Counted from the first letter of the stretch, positions 17,207-26,505 are shown. The stretch is 64,000 nt of DNA from CAVSRC01 sp963743015 (GCA_963743015.1 CAVUOD010000012.1:1-64000); one strand, 5' to 3'. A program made the numbers and translations. Notes: a model not told the origin generated them from the letters alone.

Positions 17207-18097
17207 GTGAAATCCGACACCGTCTTCAAGTGCGCCTTCAATGATGCGCTCGATCTGGTCGCGAATTTCGAGGATGGACAGCAGCTTCCATCGGAGACGA
17301 GCCTCAGCGCACAGCTCGGCGTCAGCCGGGCGACGGTGCGCAAGGTTCTCGCTGTCCTCGCCAGCCACGGGATGGTGACGGGAAGCGGGCGCGACCGCTT
17401 CGTTCACCCGTCGAGCGGCTTGATTCGTCGTTTCCCCCAAGCCGAAACCGTCACCACCGCCGCCCAGGTCGAAAAGCGGTTCTTGGAATGGATGCTGAGG
17501 GGCGATGCCCGTCCGGGAACCGCCATCAACGAACTGGACCTCGCCCGGCAATTCGGGGTGGCCACCAGCAGCGTCCGCGAGTTCCTGAACCGCTTTCAGC
17601 GCTTCGGGCTGATCAAGAAGCGCCCCAACGCCGGTTGGGTCTTCAATGGCTTCACGACGGCATTCGGCCTTGAACTGTTCGAGATCCGCGAGATGTTCGA
17701 GCTGCGCTCGGCGGTGGCCTTCGCAACGCTGCCGGAGAACTCACCGCGCTGGGATCAGCTCGACGCGATTGGCGTCGAGCACCTGACGCTGCTGGCGAGC
17801 ATCGAGGACAGGTATCACGACTTCTCGGATATCGACAGCCGATTTCACCGCCTCATCAATACGGCGGCCCCCAATCGGTTCATCGATGGCTTCTACGACA
17901 TCATCACCTTGATCTTCCACTATCACTACCAGTGGAACAAACGCGACGAGCGACAGCGCAACGAGGTCGCGCTGCGCGAGCATCTCGTCTACATCGAGGC
18001 ACTGCAGACGCGGAAGGCATCGCTGGTGCAGTTGGCATGCCGGGCGCATCTGGCCTCGGCGAGGGAGACGCTGATGCGCTCAATCACTGAGCCGTAG
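17207..18097 (+). CDS. GntR/FadR-family regulator with two winged-helix domains
   Basis: 296-residue transcription factor. GTG 17207 behind GGGAGG is chosen; the frame is open further upstream but over the promoter region. A first GntR winged helix lies at about 10-68 (LPSETSLSAQLGVSRATVRK). A second follows at about 85-150 (INELDLARQFGVATSSVREF, then LIKKRPNAGWVF). The rest (about 155-290) is an alpha-helical FCD-like effector domain with candidate metal/ligand histidines in DIDSRFHRLIN and in a FHYHYQWN stretch. Standard FadR-type regulators carry one winged helix, so the tandem arrangement is notable. It probably senses the sugar imported by the divergent operon. Confidence 0.85.
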   Translation: MKSDTVFKCAFNDALDLVANFEDGQQLPSETSLSAQLGVSRATVRKVLAVLASHGMVTGSGRDRFVHPSSGLIRRFPQAETVTTAAQVEKRFLEWMLRGDARPGTAINELDLARQFGVATSSVREFLNRFQRFGLIKKRPNAGWVFNGFTTAFGLELFEIREMFELRSAVAFATLPENSPRWDQLDAIGVEHLTLLASIEDRYHDFSDIDSRFHRLINTAAPNRFIDGFYDIITLIFHYHYQWNKRDERQRNEVALREHLVYIEALQTRKASLVQLACRAHLASARETLMRSITEP

Positions 18098-18235
18098 CCC
18101 GCCTCTCATCTTCAAGGTCGGTGCGCAGATCTTCCGTTTCGGGCAGGCTTGCGACATCGGCGGTGGAGCCCACCATATCGGCCAAGCGCCGCGAAAGCGG
18201 ATGTGCCGGCTCAGACGTGCAGGGGGATCTACGGT

Positions 18236-19673
18236 CTATTCGTTGCCGAAGCCGCCGGCGGCGACATAGGCGATGCGCAGCATGTTGGTCGCGCCGGGGG
18301 TGCCGAAGGGAACGCCGGCGGTGATGATGACGCGGTCGCCGGGGCCGGCGAGGCCCTCGCGGTGGGCCATGATGCAGGCGTGGCTGACCATGTCGTCGAG
18401 ATTGTCGGGCTCCTCGCCGAAGACGCAGTGCAGCCCCCAGACCAGCGACAGGCGGCGGGCGGTGGAGAGCACCGGGGAGAGAGCCAGGATCGGCGTGTTG
18501 GGCCGCTCGCGCGAGGCGCGCACGGCGGTGTTGCCGGAGGCGGTGTAGCAGCAGATGGCGGCGAGGTTCAGCGTCTCGGCGATCTGCCTCGTGGCCGCCG
18601 AAATGGCGTCGGAGCTGGTCGCCTCCGGCTCGGTGCGCTGGGCCCGCACGATGTTGACGTAGTTGGGATCGCGCTCGACCTCGGTGGCGACCTTGTCCAT
18701 GGTGGCGACCGCCTCGACCGGGAAGGCGCCCGACGCCGAATTCGGCCGACAGCATCACCGCGTCGCAGCCCTCGAAGACGGCGGTTGCCACGTCCGACAC
18801 CTCGGCGCGGGTCGGCACCGGCGCGGTGATCATCGATTCGAGCATCTGGGTGGCGACGACCACCGGCTTGCCGGCGCGGCGGCAGGCACGGGTGATCTGC
18901 TTCTGGATGCCGGGCACGCGCTCGAGCGGCATCTCGACACCAAGGTCGCCGCGGGCAACCATGAGGGCGTCGCTGTGCTCGACGATCGCCGCCAGGCGTT
19001 CGACCGCCTGCGGCTTCTCGATCTTGGCGAGGATGCCGGCGCGGCCGCGGGCGAGCTTGCGCACTTCGGCGAGATCTTCGGCGCGCTGGACGAAGGACAG
19101 CGCCACCCAGTCGACGCCGGTGTTGAGCGCCGCTTCCAGGTCGGAACGGTCCTTCGGCGTCAGTGCGCCGAAGGAGATGGTGGTATCGGGGATGCTGACG
19201 CCCTTGCGGTCGGAGAGGTGGTCGCCGACCTCGACCGTGGTCACCACGCGCGTCTTGGTCGCCTTGGTGACGCGCAGGCGCACGCGGCCGTCGTCGAGCA
19301 GCAGCCGATGGCCCACTTCCAGCGCGGAAAGCACTTCCGGATGGGGCAGCTCGACGCGCGTCGCGTCGCCCGGTTCGGGGTTGGCATCGAGCACGAAGGT
19401 CTGACCGACCGTCAGGTTGACGGTCTTGTCGGCGAACTGGCCGACGCGCAATTTCGGCCCCTGCAGATCGACGAGAATGCCGATCGGGTGGCCTTCCTCG
19501 GCCTCAACCTCGCGGATGGTGGCCACCAGCCGGCGCATGAGGTCGTGGTTGGAATGGCTCATATTGATGCGGAAGACATCCGCACCGGCCCTGAACAGGT
19601 TCGCGATCGCCGATTTTTCGGATGATGCTGGCCCCAGGGTGGCGAGTATCTTGGTCCGCCGCGTTCGACGCAT
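18236..19673 (-). CDS. pyk: Pyruvate kinase, interrupted by a +1 frameshift
   Basis: Catalyses phosphoenolpyruvate + ADP to pyruvate + ATP, the last step of glycolysis. Start ATG 19673 (MRRTRRTKILATLGPASS) follows an AAAGG site. The N-terminal 310 residues are normal: FRINMSHSNHD, VDLQGPKLRVG, the catalytic lysine stretch ILAKIEKPQAV and MVARGDLGVEMP. At 18739-18740 one extra A (plus strand) breaks the frame inside AVMLSAE. The other frame continues cleanly from AFPVEAVATMDKVATEVE to the C-terminus VAAGGFGNE. Without the extra base the protein has 478 residues, the normal size. Probably a sequencing error, as a carbon-metabolism gene with no other damage. Upstream of it lie a repeat element and DUF1036. 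Confidence 0.92.
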
Positions 19674-19676
19674 GCT

Positions 19677-19860
19677 AGAGCCTTTCACGGTCAGATGGGA
19701 TCAGTTCCGTTTCTCGACCGGCTTGGGCGTCCAGCGGCGAGCGCGGTGAAGGGAGATGTGGGACATCGGGCGAGCCGGGATCGGCGCCGGGCGCCCGCCG
19801 GCTTGATCCTGTCGCAAAATCGCTCCGTCGGTATGGTTCCATCTGACCGTGCAAGGCTCT
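19677..19860. repeat. Inverted-repeat element between pyk and the DUF1036 gene
   Basis: About 24-26 bp at 19677-19702 (AGAGCCTTTCACGGTCAGATGG and following) recur inverted at 19835-19860 (CCATCTGACCGTGCAAGGCTCT) with one internal mismatch. The arms bracket about 130 bp of unique DNA. The left arm overlaps the ribosome-binding site of pyk and the right arm reaches the stop codon of the DUF1036 gene. It resembles short palindromic intergenic repeats of Rhizobiales; no other copy is seen in this window. Confidence 0.7.
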
Positions 19861-20416
19861 AACCGCCAGCTCCCTGCTGGTCGGGCTCGGTCAGCTGGAC
19901 CGTCCAGCTCTTCTGTTCGCCGGTGTCGACTTCGAAGAATCCGGTCTTCTCGTAGCCACGCGCCACGCAATCTTCAATGCCGTGGATCGTGAACATCTTG
20001 TCGCGTGTGCACATCTGCGCTTTGCCGCCCCAAACACCCCCGCGGTCGTAGTCGACCGCATACACGTAATAGAAGCGGGACACCAGTGCGCCGGCGACCA
20101 GAGTTTCGCAGGTGTCCGGCGCGACGTTCCACCAGCCCTCGGTCGACCAGCGCTTGTTCTCCTTGTAGCCGATGGCGATGCCGACGCGGCTCGCTGTGCG
20201 GTTGCACAGGCGCAGGCCGCCGGCGCCAGTGTCGGCACCGGCGCCGGAAACGCCGGCCGTCGCCGTGGTCTCGGTCAGGAGCCGTGCGCGGGCATCGCCG
20301 TCGCCGCTCTGATGCAGCAACAGAAAGAGAATCCCGGCAATGGCGAACAGGCCGACGATGCTGGCGGTGACCACCGCCGGCCGATGCCAGGATGTGTTGC
20401 GCGATCGTTTGGCCAC
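19859..20416 (-). CDS. DUF1036 membrane-anchored protein
   Basis: 185-residue protein with one N-terminal membrane segment (about 13-35, VVTASIVGLFAIAGILFLLL) and a conserved extracytoplasmic domain of unknown function. The domain begins LRLCNRTASRVGIAIGYK and includes EGWWNVAPDTCETLV, FYYVYAVDYDRGGVWGG, MCTRDKMFTIHGIEDC and GFFEVDTGEQ. Four cysteines in the domain could form two disulphides. DUF1036 genes sit beside pyk in many Hyphomicrobiales, and the same order holds here. The function is not known and the link to pyk is positional only. Confidence 0.9.
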   Translation of the reverse strand: MAKRSRNTSWHRPAVVTASIVGLFAIAGILFLLLHQSGDGDARARLLTETTATAGVSGAGADTGAGGLRLCNRTASRVGIAIGYKENKRWSTEGWWNVAPDTCETLVAGALVSRFYYVYAVDYDRGGVWGGKAQMCTRDKMFTIHGIEDCVARGYEKTGFFEVDTGEQKSWTVQLTEPDQQGAGG

Positions 20417-20649
20417 GGTCAGGAAATCAAGGGGCTATGCATTTTTCGGTGCGGGCTCCGGCACTTATGACGCGCAGCCTTTCGCCCTGTCAACGCGTCA
20501 TCCGCCATGTCCCATGCCTGTCCGCGGGGAAGCCGCTTTGCCGATTCAGGGTGGAAAAACGGCGGATTCTTGTCGTGCGAGAAGACGGCAGGATCGTGGC
20601 CGGCGGCATGACTGGACGGTTCCGGCCGGCCGATTATGATCGGCGCCAC

Positions 20650-21510
20650 ATGGATATCGCCTCCACCGCGCCAGTCCCGGCGCTCGCCGATGACTTTCCG
20701 CCATTTGCGCTTGTCGACGGGGACCCGGCGGCCGGCGTGCTGGTCGTTTGCGACCATGCCGACAACCGCGTGCCGTCCGAATACGGCGATCTCGGCCTGC
20801 CGGCGGACGCGTTCCGGCGCCACATCGCCTACGATCCGGGCGCTGCGGCGGTCGCCCGCGGCCTGGCGCGGCACCTCGGCGTGCCGGCGGTGCTATCGAC
20901 CTTCTCGCGCCTGCTCATCGATCCCAATCGCGGCGAAGACGATCCCACACTGATCATGCGCCTGTCGGACGGTGCGGTGGTGCCCGGCAATGCGACGGTC
21001 GACGCCGACGAACGGGCGCGGCGGACGGCACGCTTCCATGCGCCCTACCACGCGGCGATCGATGCGGCGATCGAGCGGGCATTGGCCGCCGGAACACCGC
21101 CGGTCATCGTCTCGATCCACAGCTTCACGCCGGTCTGGCGGGGACGTATGCGGCCGTGGCAGGCGGGGGTGCTGTGGGACAGGGACCCACGCATCGCGCT
21201 GCCGCTGATCGCGGCGCTGCGCGCCGAGGGCGACCTCACGGTCGGCGACAACGAGCCCTATTCGGGGGCGCTTGCCAACGATTGCATGTATCGCCACGGC
21301 TCGCGGCGCGGCCTTGCCCACGGCCTTGTCGAGATCCGCCAGGATCTGATCGGCGACGCGGCGGGGGCAGAAGCCTGGGGCGAGCGGCTGGCGCGAATCG
21401 TCGCCGACCTCAACCGTCTGGCCGGCGTCCATGAGGTTCGCCATTATGGCTCGCGCGCCGGCGGCCTGCCGGCCGACGGGAGCGGCGAGGGGGAAGGAGC
21501 CATGGCATGA
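20650..21510 (+). CDS. N-formylglutamate amidohydrolase family protein
   Basis: 286-residue hydrolase of the HutG-like family, which releases formate and glutamate from N-formylglutamate. ATG 20650 is preferred over a much longer frame starting at 20392 because similarity to the family begins shortly after it (LVVCDHADNRVPSEY). Conserved segments include FSRLLIDPNRGEDDPTL, VIVSIHSFTPVWRG, DNEPYSGALANDCMY and HGLVEIRQDLIG, with the Asp/His/Glu residues that bind zinc. No histidine-utilisation genes are nearby, so its real substrate may differ. The stop overlaps the DUF1244 start (ATGA). Confidence 0.88.
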   Translation: MDIASTAPVPALADDFPPFALVDGDPAAGVLVVCDHADNRVPSEYGDLGLPADAFRRHIAYDPGAAAVARGLARHLGVPAVLSTFSRLLIDPNRGEDDPTLIMRLSDGAVVPGNATVDADERARRTARFHAPYHAAIDAAIERALAAGTPPVIVSIHSFTPVWRGRMRPWQAGVLWDRDPRIALPLIAALRAEGDLTVGDNEPYSGALANDCMYRHGSRRGLAHGLVEIRQDLIGDAAGAEAWGERLARIVADLNRLAGVHEVRHYGSRAGGLPADGSGEGEGAMA

Positions 21511-21815
21511 CCAGCGAAGCGGATCAGAACCGCACCACCGAGCTGCAGGCGGCGGTGTTCCGGCGCCTCGTCCAGCACCTGCGCGAGCGCAGCGACGTGC
21601 AGAACATCGACCTGATGAACCTTGCCGGCTTCTGCCGGAACTGCCTGGCCAACTGGTATCGCGAGGCCGCCGCCGAGACCGGCGTGGAGATGAGCAAGGA
21701 GGCGGCGCGCGAGCTGATCTACGGCATGCCCTACGACCAATGGCAGGCGCGCCATCAGAAAGAGGCAAGCGCCGACGACCTCGCCGCCTTCGAGAAGAAC
21801 CGGCCGCAGCACTGA
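21507..21815 (+). CDS. DUF1244 family protein
   Basis: 102-residue cytoplasmic protein, nearly all helical, of a conserved proteobacterial family without known function. Family segments: AVFRRLVQHLRERSDVQNID, LAGFCRNCLANWY (with the paired cysteines) and IYGMPYDQWQARHQ. It overlaps the amidohydrolase by 4 nt and is therefore translationally coupled to it. This pair beside pyk and gapR is a recurring neighbourhood in Hyphomicrobiales. Confidence 0.92.
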   Translation: MTSEADQNRTTELQAAVFRRLVQHLRERSDVQNIDLMNLAGFCRNCLANWYREAAAETGVEMSKEAARELIYGMPYDQWQARHQKEASADDLAAFEKNRPQH

Positions 21816-21852
21816 GGCAAGGCCGCTTGGCCGGTGGCCGGGCGAGGGGGCC

Positions 21853-22155
21853 CTAGTAGATCCGCCGGATCCACGGTACGGCGGCGAACAGGCCGCTGTC
21901 GCGGACCGGCCCGCGGGCGCGGCCCTCGCGGTTGTCGATATCGATGACCACGACGATGTCGCAGTCGTCGTCGAAGCAGGCGGGCACAGTGATGCGCCGG
22001 CTGAAATCGTCGATCGGCTCGTCGGAATGGACGATGATCGTGGTTCCGGTCTCGCCCCACCAGTCGCCGACGGTGAGACGGCCGATGAAATCGTCGAGCC
22101 GTCGCCCAAAGTCCGCATTGCGGCCGAATTTGAAGGTCACGAGATAGGCTGGCAT
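21853..22155 (-). CDS. Small uncharacterised protein
   Basis: 100 residues, beginning MPAYLVTFKFGRNADFGRR at ATG 22155. Codon use is normal. The protein is soluble, with an alternating strand/helix pattern and an acidic patch (ACFDDDCDIVVVIDIDNREG). It ends close to the DUF1244 gene, convergent to it. I do not recognise a family. The open frame extends another 80 codons upstream, but that part is the shadow of gapR. Confidence 0.6.
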   Translation of the reverse strand: MPAYLVTFKFGRNADFGRRLDDFIGRLTVGDWWGETGTTIIVHSDEPIDDFSRRITVPACFDDDCDIVVVIDIDNREGRARGPVRDSGLFAAVPWIRRIY

Positions 22156-22294
22156 GGTTCCGCTGCGGGTGAGGCGTCTGACGGTTCGGCGACCATAGTC
22201 ACGGCCGGCGCGCGACGCCAGCGGCGGGCTTGACCGGATGCCGCAACTCGGGAAAGCACTCGTGCCGCACAATGGGTAACAGGAGCAATAGCAG

Positions 22295-22552
22295 ATGGCC
22301 GATCCGGCAGGCTTCGCCAAGGACCAGCTCAAGTCGATCATCGAGCGCATCGAGCGTCTCGAGGAGGAGAAACAGGCGCTGGCCGACGATATCAAGGAAG
22401 TCTATGCCGAGGCCAAGGCCAACGGCTTCGACACCAGGACGCTGCGCACGGTGGTGCGCCTCAGGAAGCAGGATTCAAACGAGCGCCAGGAGCAGGAAGC
22501 ACTGCTCGAACTCTACATGCAGGCGCTGGGTATGCGGTTGCCGGGCGAGTGA
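22295..22552 (+). CDS. gapR: GapR-family nucleoid-associated protein (DUF2312)
   Basis: 85 residues, the typical size. In Caulobacter GapR binds overtwisted AT-rich DNA ahead of replication and transcription and is needed for chromosome segregation. The coiled-coil core LKSIIERIERLEEEKQALAD followed by IKEVYAEAKANGFD and VVRLRKQD is diagnostic. Start ATG 22295 has AGGAG about 10 nt upstream. It is monocistronic and divergent from the small gene at 21853. Confidence 0.94.
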   Translation: MADPAGFAKDQLKSIIERIERLEEEKQALADDIKEVYAEAKANGFDTRTLRTVVRLRKQDSNERQEQEALLELYMQALGMRLPGE

Positions 22553-22668
22553 GCGGCGGTCCCGGGCTGCGTGGGCCGGATGGAGCGCCAGCGTAATCCA
22601 GGGCGGCATCCGCCCCCCGCAATCCGCCTTGCCCGTTGCGGGCTGCGCGGTTGCTTCGAAGTGAAGCT

Positions 22669-24348
22669 CTAACGGGTCGAAGCGACGAAGGAGTCGTGCC
22701 TGAGGTCGACGATGGCGGGCTGCTCGACCAGCGCGCCGGAGAAATGGTCGGTCCTGAGATCGGTATAGGCGAAGCGCCCGAAGCCGGCGGCGAAGGCCAC
22801 GTCGGGCTTGCTCATCAGATCGCTGTCGGAGGTGAAGTCGGGCATGGTGAGCACGGCGTATGACTTCTGCCGCGTCGACATCGTGCCGGTCCACATGCGC
22901 AGGCTGCGCGTGTCGAGCGCGGTCATGGTCAGCTGCGGCGTCATCATCGGACGGGCCGGCTGGTTCATGCGCGGCGCCGGAGCGGCTGCGGCGGCGGATG
23001 CCCTGAGCGGGCTGATGTGGGGCAGCGGCACGCCATAGGCGCGCGGGCCTTCCGGCAGCGTCGCCGGGGCATAAGCGAGCAGGGCCGGAACGTCATTGCT
23101 GGCGGCGGTGTCGCCGCCGTGACGCAGCACGGCGGTGGTGATCGCTTCGGCGCGCAACGGCCGCGACACGTCGATCGTCGCCACGACGGCGGTCGGCGCG
23201 ATCGGCAGCGAAGCGCTGCGCCGGGTCTGGTCGCGCTCGGCCATGGCGGCGGCAAGCGCGGCGGGAACCGGCGGCTGCGTCCAGTCCTGCGGATTGGCGA
23301 AGGCATCCTGCGGCAGGGGTTGGCTGGCCAGCGTGGCAATGTCGAGCGGCGGCCTGGCTGGCGCGGTGATGTCGTCGGGGGCGAAGAGGGATGCGACGGC
23401 GACCGGTTGCGGCCGCTTGGGCGCCGGCCGTGGCAGCGGCACCGGTGCCGATGCCGTGGCATAGGAGGCAACGGCCGTGCCGACGGCTCGTGTGGCCGGA
23501 GCGGCGGCAGCGGGCGCGGCCGGTGCGGCGGCGACGGGCGTGGCTGCCGGCAGATCGGCGGCGATCTCCTCATCGCCGGCGGCTTCGTCGTCGATCGAGG
23601 TGTCGGCGACCAGGACCTGCCTGCTGTTCTTGACGTCCTCGATGACCGGCGACTTCGCAAAGCTGGCGACGCGGGTCTCGGGCGTCTCGCCGGCCATGCG
23701 GGCCTTGTAGGCGGCCAGCGCCTGCTGATAGCCGGGCAGCGGCTTGCCGTCGGATGGGATGTGCAGGGTATTGCCGTTGGGGAAGACGCGAACCAGCTGC
23801 TGGCGCGACATGCGCGGCCAGTGGCGGACGCGGCCGGTATCCATGTGGACGAAGGGCGAACCGGAGGTCGGGTAGAAGCCGACGCCGCCGAGCTGCATCC
23901 TCAGGCCGATCGCGCGCAGCTTGGGGAGCGGCACGTCGGGAATGTAGAAGTCCATCGCCTTGCCCAGCATGTGCTGGCTGTATTTGGCGACGCCATGCGA
24001 GCGGCGGCGGAGCATGCCATTGGTCGCCGGCGACCGATAGCCGCACACCACCTGGATGTAATCGTGCGACCCGGACTGATTGTAGACCTGCCAGAGCAGG
24101 TCAAACAGGTGCGGGTCCATCTTGATCACGCGGTCCCGGCGCCAGTCGCGCAGGAACTGGTTGAGCGCATTCAGGCCGTTGGCGTCGTAAACGCCGTTGC
24201 GCTTGTAGACGATGACGGCGCGCTCGTGGGTATGGAGATTGTAGAGCCGCAGTGCCCGCTCGCTGGCGAAGCTGTAGCCGTGGGCGGCAACCGTCAGAAC
24301 CAGCGCCGCGGCCCCGGTCTTGAGCCACGTCCCCATCCGACCGGACAT
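22669..24348 (-). CDS. DUF882 (M15-like peptidase) exported protein with long Ala/Pro tail
   Basis: About 559 residues. After a membrane/signal segment (about 8-28) comes a DUF882/YcbK-like domain (about 30-180), related to D,D-carboxypeptidases of family M15 acting on peptidoglycan. It shows VVCGYRSPATNGMLRRRS, YSQHMLGKAMDFYIPDVPL and SPFVHMDTGRVRHW, containing the metal His/Asp residues. The remaining 370 residues are an Ala/Pro/Val-rich tail without a recognised domain. ATG 24348 is chosen; a TTG at 24393 is an alternative. Its upstream neighbour is an L,D-transpeptidase on the same strand, pointing to a shared cell-wall role. Most relatives end soon after the catalytic domain, so the tail is unusual. 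Confidence 0.85.
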   Translation of the reverse strand: MSGRMGTWLKTGAAALVLTVAAHGYSFASERALRLYNLHTHERAVIVYKRNGVYDANGLNALNQFLRDWRRDRVIKMDPHLFDLLWQVYNQSGSHDYIQVVCGYRSPATNGMLRRRSHGVAKYSQHMLGKAMDFYIPDVPLPKLRAIGLRMQLGGVGFYPTSGSPFVHMDTGRVRHWPRMSRQQLVRVFPNGNTLHIPSDGKPLPGYQQALAAYKARMAGETPETRVASFAKSPVIEDVKNSRQVLVADTSIDDEAAGDEEIAADLPAATPVAAAPAAPAAAAPATRAVGTAVASYATASAPVPLPRPAPKRPQPVAVASLFAPDDITAPARPPLDIATLASQPLPQDAFANPQDWTQPPVPAALAAAMAERDQTRRSASLPIAPTAVVATIDVSRPLRAEAITTAVLRHGGDTAASNDVPALLAYAPATLPEGPRAYGVPLPHISPLRASAAAAAPAPRMNQPARPMMTPQLTMTALDTRSLRMWTGTMSTRQKSYAVLTMPDFTSDSDLMSKPDVAFAAGFGRFAYTDLRTDHFSGALVEQPAIVDLRHDSFVASTR

Positions 24349-24615
24349 CGGTCGCGGTTCACGCGCGGTCTGCTGCTTGCCCCGCCAAAACAAAACTTTA
24401 CCCGCCGTTCCCTACCCGAGAATACAGGCCACCAAGAGACGCATTCTGCGAGCGCATGGTTAACGCCCGGTTTAGGGAAGCGCCATGCCCAATGGCCAGG
24501 GAATCCCTCTAGATCCCCGGCTAACGGCCGATCGTGGCATTTGCGGGGCAAATGGGCAAGTGGTCCGGCCCGGAAATCGCTGAATTTCCGTGCGTCTCCC
24601 GCGGGTTGTGCCCTG

Positions 24616-26505
24616 CTAGGAAACCAGGCCGAAGGCCTTCTCCATCTCTGCGTCGTGATGGTAGATGTCGGCGCGCAGCTGAAGCTTGCCCGAATCATCA
24701 ACCCAGGCGGTGAAATAGGTGATGTGAACCGGGATGGGCCGGGTCAGATTGACCTGCGTCTGCGGGCCACCGACCAGCTTCTTGAGGCCGGCTGCCGACA
24801 CGTTCGGATCGTGCGCGAGCAGGCTGGCGGCGAAATCCCAGGGGTTCATCACCCGCATGCAGCCGTGGCTGAGCGCCCGGTAGTCCCTCTGGAACAGGCT
24901 CTTCGAGGGCGTGTCGTGGAGGTACACCGCAAACGGGTTGGGGAACATGAACTTGATCGAGCCAAGGGCGTTCTTCTCGCCCGGCGGCTGCTTGATCTGG
25001 ATGCGACGCATGTCGACATTGTGCCAGTCGACCGTCCACGGATCGACGGCGCGGAAGCGTCCGCCGATATTGGCGAAGACCTGGTAGCCGTTGAGCGCCT
25101 TGCCGGGGTCCGCCTGAATCTTGGGCAACATCTCCTTGACCGCGATCGAGGCCGGTATGTTCCACACCGGATTGACGATGACGTGCTCGATCTGGTCGGA
25201 GAAGATCGGCGTCTGCTTGGTCGGCTGACCATCGACGATGCGCGTCGTGTAGACGACCTTGCCGTCCTTGTAGATGTCGAGATTGAAGTTGGGGACGTTG
25301 ACCCGGACGTAGAAATTGCCGAGGTCCTCCGGCATCCAGCGCCAGCGTTCCATGTTGACCAGGATGGTGTCGACATGGCTGTCGGCGGCAGCGTTGAGAC
25401 GGCCGAGGGTGGCCGGGCCGACGACGCCGTCGGGCTTCAGGCCGGCGGATTTCTGGAACGCCTTGACCGCCGCATCCACCAACTCGTCGAAGACTTCCGG
25501 ATCGAACGGCTTGGGCGGCTCAGCGGTGGCGGCGACCACGGTCTTGTCGACGGCCGCCGTGGCCTCGGGCCGCACGGTGTCAGGCTGGTCGGCGGTGGCC
25601 GAGACCGGCGTCACCATGGCGCCATCGGCGGCGGCCGCATCGGCAGGCCGATCGGCAGCACCAACCGTGTCGCCGGTAGCAGCCGGGGCGGCGATCGGCA
25701 TCTCGGTCGCCGGCGGCGCGGCCGGCTCGGCCGGCACGGCGGGCGGCGCCGGCGGGGCGACCTTCAGCCGCTCGCGCAGGATGACCACGCGCGCATCCTT
25801 CATGCCGAGCTTGAGGTTGCGGCCGGCGGGGACGACCGGCGGCAGGTGGTTCTCGGCCGCCCTGGCTTCGGCAAGCTTCTCGCGCAGCGCCTGAAATTCG
25901 GGGCGCTGCGGGTTGTAGGAGGCCAGCACCTTGGGCGCGTCTTCGGCCATGGAGATCTTGTTGAGCGCCGCCACCGGGTCGGCGACGTGCGGCTTGTAGT
26001 CGAAGTTCTGGCTGATGTCGGCGGGGTCGAGACGACCGGAATGGGCATCGTGGACATAGTCCATGACCGCCTGGCTGAGCATCACCTCGGCGTGCGCCAG
26101 AGCCTCCGGCGTGGCCGCCATGGCGACGCCGATCTGGACGTGCGGCAGGTGATAGACGGACGGGTCGAGGCCGTCGGTGTCGGCTGCCTTGATGCGGGCG
26201 ACGAGCGCAAGCGCGCGCTCGGTCAGCTTGCCGTCGAGGATCCATGACGGCGCATAGGCCTGGCCGCGGTAGAAGGCCGTCAGCGCCCCGATATTCTTCT
26301 TCTCGACGAAATCGCCCTGGCCGCCGACGTTCTTCAGGATGGCAAGGATCAATTCGCTGGTCGGATCGACGGCGCGATCGCCCATCGAATAGTAGCTGGC
26401 GAGAACCAGCGGTCTTTCGCTCTTCGCCGCTGCAGCCGGGGCGCTGCCCGCTGCGAGCAGGGCGGCTACGCCGATCAGCGTCGGGAATGCTTTGCGAAAG
26501 AGCAT
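24616..26505 (-). CDS. L,D-transpeptidase, YcbB (LdtD) type
   Basis: 629 residues, close to the usual size of this class. It makes 3-3 cross-links in peptidoglycan. ATG 26505 begins a signal peptide (MLFRKAFPTLIGVAALLAAG, cleaved near APAAAA). An N-terminal scaffold domain follows, then an Ala/Pro-rich spacer (about 255-340), a peptidoglycan-binding repeat (AVKAFQKSAGLKPDGVVGP) and the YkuD catalytic domain. That domain contains NPVWNIPASI and the active-site motif YRALSHGCMRV with the nucleophilic cysteine. The spacer sits within the peptidoglycan-binding part and is longer than I would expect. It lies 268 bp before the DUF882 gene, same strand. Confidence 0.93.
   Translation of the reverse strand: MLFRKAFPTLIGVAALLAAGSAPAAAAKSERPLVLASYYSMGDRAVDPTSELILAILKNVGGQGDFVEKKNIGALTAFYRGQAYAPSWILDGKLTERALALVARIKAADTDGLDPSVYHLPHVQIGVAMAATPEALAHAEVMLSQAVMDYVHDAHSGRLDPADISQNFDYKPHVADPVAALNKISMAEDAPKVLASYNPQRPEFQALREKLAEARAAENHLPPVVPAGRNLKLGMKDARVVILRERLKVAPPAPPAVPAEPAAPPATEMPIAAPAATGDTVGAADRPADAAAADGAMVTPVSATADQPDTVRPEATAAVDKTVVAATAEPPKPFDPEVFDELVDAAVKAFQKSAGLKPDGVVGPATLGRLNAAADSHVDTILVNMERWRWMPEDLGNFYVRVNVPNFNLDIYKDGKVVYTTRIVDGQPTKQTPIFSDQIEHVIVNPVWNIPASIAVKEMLPKIQADPGKALNGYQVFANIGGRFRAVDPWTVDWHNVDMRRIQIKQPPGEKNALGSIKFMFPNPFAVYLHDTPSKSLFQRDYRALSHGCMRVMNPWDFAASLLAHDPNVSAAGLKKLVGGPQTQVNLTRPIPVHITYFTAWVDDSGKLQLRADIYHHDAEMEKAFGLVS

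Noticed and set aside
23017..26247. A 1076-codon plus-strand frame opposite the two cell-wall genes
   Set aside because: Composition is that of an antisense shadow (Gly/Arg/His/Asp-rich), while the minus strand encodes two clear protein families.
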